Positions 21,769-22,473 of a stretch of DNA of 22,473 nucleotides are shown here, piece by piece. How positions within the stretch are numbered: the first letter of the stretch is position 1; the number at the start of each line of letters is the position of its first letter. The stretch is taken from assembly GCA_002435325.1 (NCBI GenBank), contig DJMJ01000015.1:1-22473 (forward strand). Direction: 5' to 3'. This DNA is from Nitrospira sp. UBA6493. Its GTDB lineage: Bacteria; Nitrospirota; Nitrospiria; Nitrospirales; Nitrospiraceae. Under the pieces are notes generated by a model that made no database searches, was not told where the DNA came from, and saw nothing but the letters and a program-made list of their open reading frames with translations. A program made the position numbers and the translations under genes.

Positions 21769-22473
21769 TCAAATCAAGCGAACCTTGCCCCCGCCGTCGG
21801 CCTGCTTCGACGCCATATAGGCCAGCCGATTCAGCGCATTTAAATAGGCCTTGGCGGCCGCCGTAATGATGTCGGTATCCGCGCCGTTGCCGGACACCGT
21901 TCGTCCATCCTCCTCCACCCGCACGGAGACTTCTCCCTGAGCATCCGTTCCGCCCGTGATAGCGTTGACGCCAAACATCAGCAACTTGCTCTTTGTCTTC
22001 GTGATGGACGCGATGGTGCGGTAGACCGCATCCACCGGACCGTCGCCCGAGCCGGATTCCTTGATGAGCCGGCCGTCGATTTCCAGTTCGACCGTGGCCG
22101 TCGGCACACGATCCGTGCCGCTTTCGACATGGAACGACTTCAACACGATCCGTTCCGTCATCTTGGCCAACTCTTCCGACACGATCACTTCCAGATCCTC
22201 TTCGTAGATCTCTTTCTTCTGATCGGCCAGCTTCTTGAATCGTTCAAAGGCGTGGTTGATCTCCTCCTCGGAGAGCTTGTAGCCCAAATCCTCCAACCGC
22301 TGGCGGAAGGCGTGACGGCCTGATAACTTGCCCATCACCATTTTGCTTTCGACCAGCCCGATCGATTCCGGCCGCATGATCTCATAGGTCGTCTTGTCCT
22401 TCAGCAGCCCGTCCTGATGAATGCCGGACGTGTGGGCGAAGGCATTCGCTCCGACGATCGCCTTGTTCGGCTG
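21769..22473 (-). CDS. leuA: 2-isopropylmalate synthase, C-terminal part (5' end outside window)
   Basis: Condenses acetyl-CoA with 2-oxoisovalerate, the first committed step to leucine. The frame is open to the right edge, giving 234 residues and a TGA at 21771-21769. The visible part begins with GANAFAHTSGIHQDGLLK, the conserved end of the catalytic barrel. It continues through the linker SKMVMGKLSGRHAFRQRLEDLGY and ends with the LeuA regulatory dimer domain (HVESGTDRVPTATVELEID, GSGDGPVDAVYRTI, GVNAITGGTDAQGEVSVRV). The dimer domain binds leucine for feedback inhibition in characterised homologues, so the enzyme is probably leucine-sensitive. The barrel motifs around the divalent metal lie upstream. 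A citramalate synthase (cimA) is a related alternative, but the sequence and leuB linkage favour leuA. Confidence 0.93.
   Translation of the reverse strand, partial: QPNKAIVGANAFAHTSGIHQDGLLKDKTTYEIMRPESIGLVESKMVMGKLSGRHAFRQRLEDLGYKLSEEEINHAFERFKKLADQKKEIYEEDLEVIVSEELAKMTERIVLKSFHVESGTDRVPTATVELEIDGRLIKESGSGDGPVDAVYRTIASITKTKSKLLMFGVNAITGGTDAQGEVSVRVEEDGRTVSGNGADTDIITAAAKAYLNALNRLAYMASKQADGGGKVRLI

Overview
The window is about 22.5 kb of GC-rich, gene-dense bacterial chromosome. It reads as ordinary housekeeping sequence. I see no insertion sequences, phage genes, CRISPR array, tRNA or rRNA. The mix of products suggests a Gram-negative member of the Nitrospirota, most likely Nitrospira-like: paired bacterioferritins, a SpoIID/LytB-domain protein in a non-sporulating context, a parvulin-less SurA/PpiD-type protein and a Leu-Asp biosynthesis gene string. 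That assignment is inference from overall protein character, not from a marker gene.

Left end (1-1935, + strand): a partial FMN-binding-domain protein is followed by a four-helix, histidine-containing membrane protein and a clear intrinsic terminator. Next is an HD-GYP phosphodiesterase-type gene whose 5' part lies in a different frame, which suggests a frameshift. A set of GC-rich hairpins fills the convergent gap after it.

Iron storage (1936-3050, - strand): two 158-residue bacterioferritins lie in tandem behind a good sigma70-type promoter with a palindrome just downstream of the predicted start site. One subunit keeps the haem-ligand Met52 but has a degraded ferroxidase site. The other keeps more of the ferroxidase ligands but lacks Met52.

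Envelope and genome-maintenance string (3161-14441, - strand): RDD-family membrane protein, mreB, mreC, mreD, mrdA (PBP2), rodA, rng (RNase G), dprA and topA, all in one direction. The first six form the elongasome, which directs lateral-wall peptidoglycan synthesis. The rng link to mre genes also occurs in Escherichia coli. An extended -10 promoter precedes the RDD gene. Opposite it, a sigma70-like promoter drives a + strand gene for a membrane-anchored SurA/PpiD-type chaperone without a parvulin domain.

Amino-acid and envelope string (15477-22473, - strand): leuA (3' part only), a cupin protein, leuB, a six-repeat NHL propeller protein, asd, a DUF2905 membrane protein, a SpoIID/LytB-domain protein and queA. 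Spacing is mostly short, with several overlapping or abutting genes, so this is probably one transcription unit. It joins leucine synthesis to aspartate-semialdehyde production (lysine/diaminopimelate, threonine, methionine) and to cell-wall processing. No complete new system is evident. The best leads are the complementary bacterioferritin pair, the shared leader motif upstream of mreB and the bfr genes, the NHL protein inside the leu-asd operon, and the parvulin-less chaperone.
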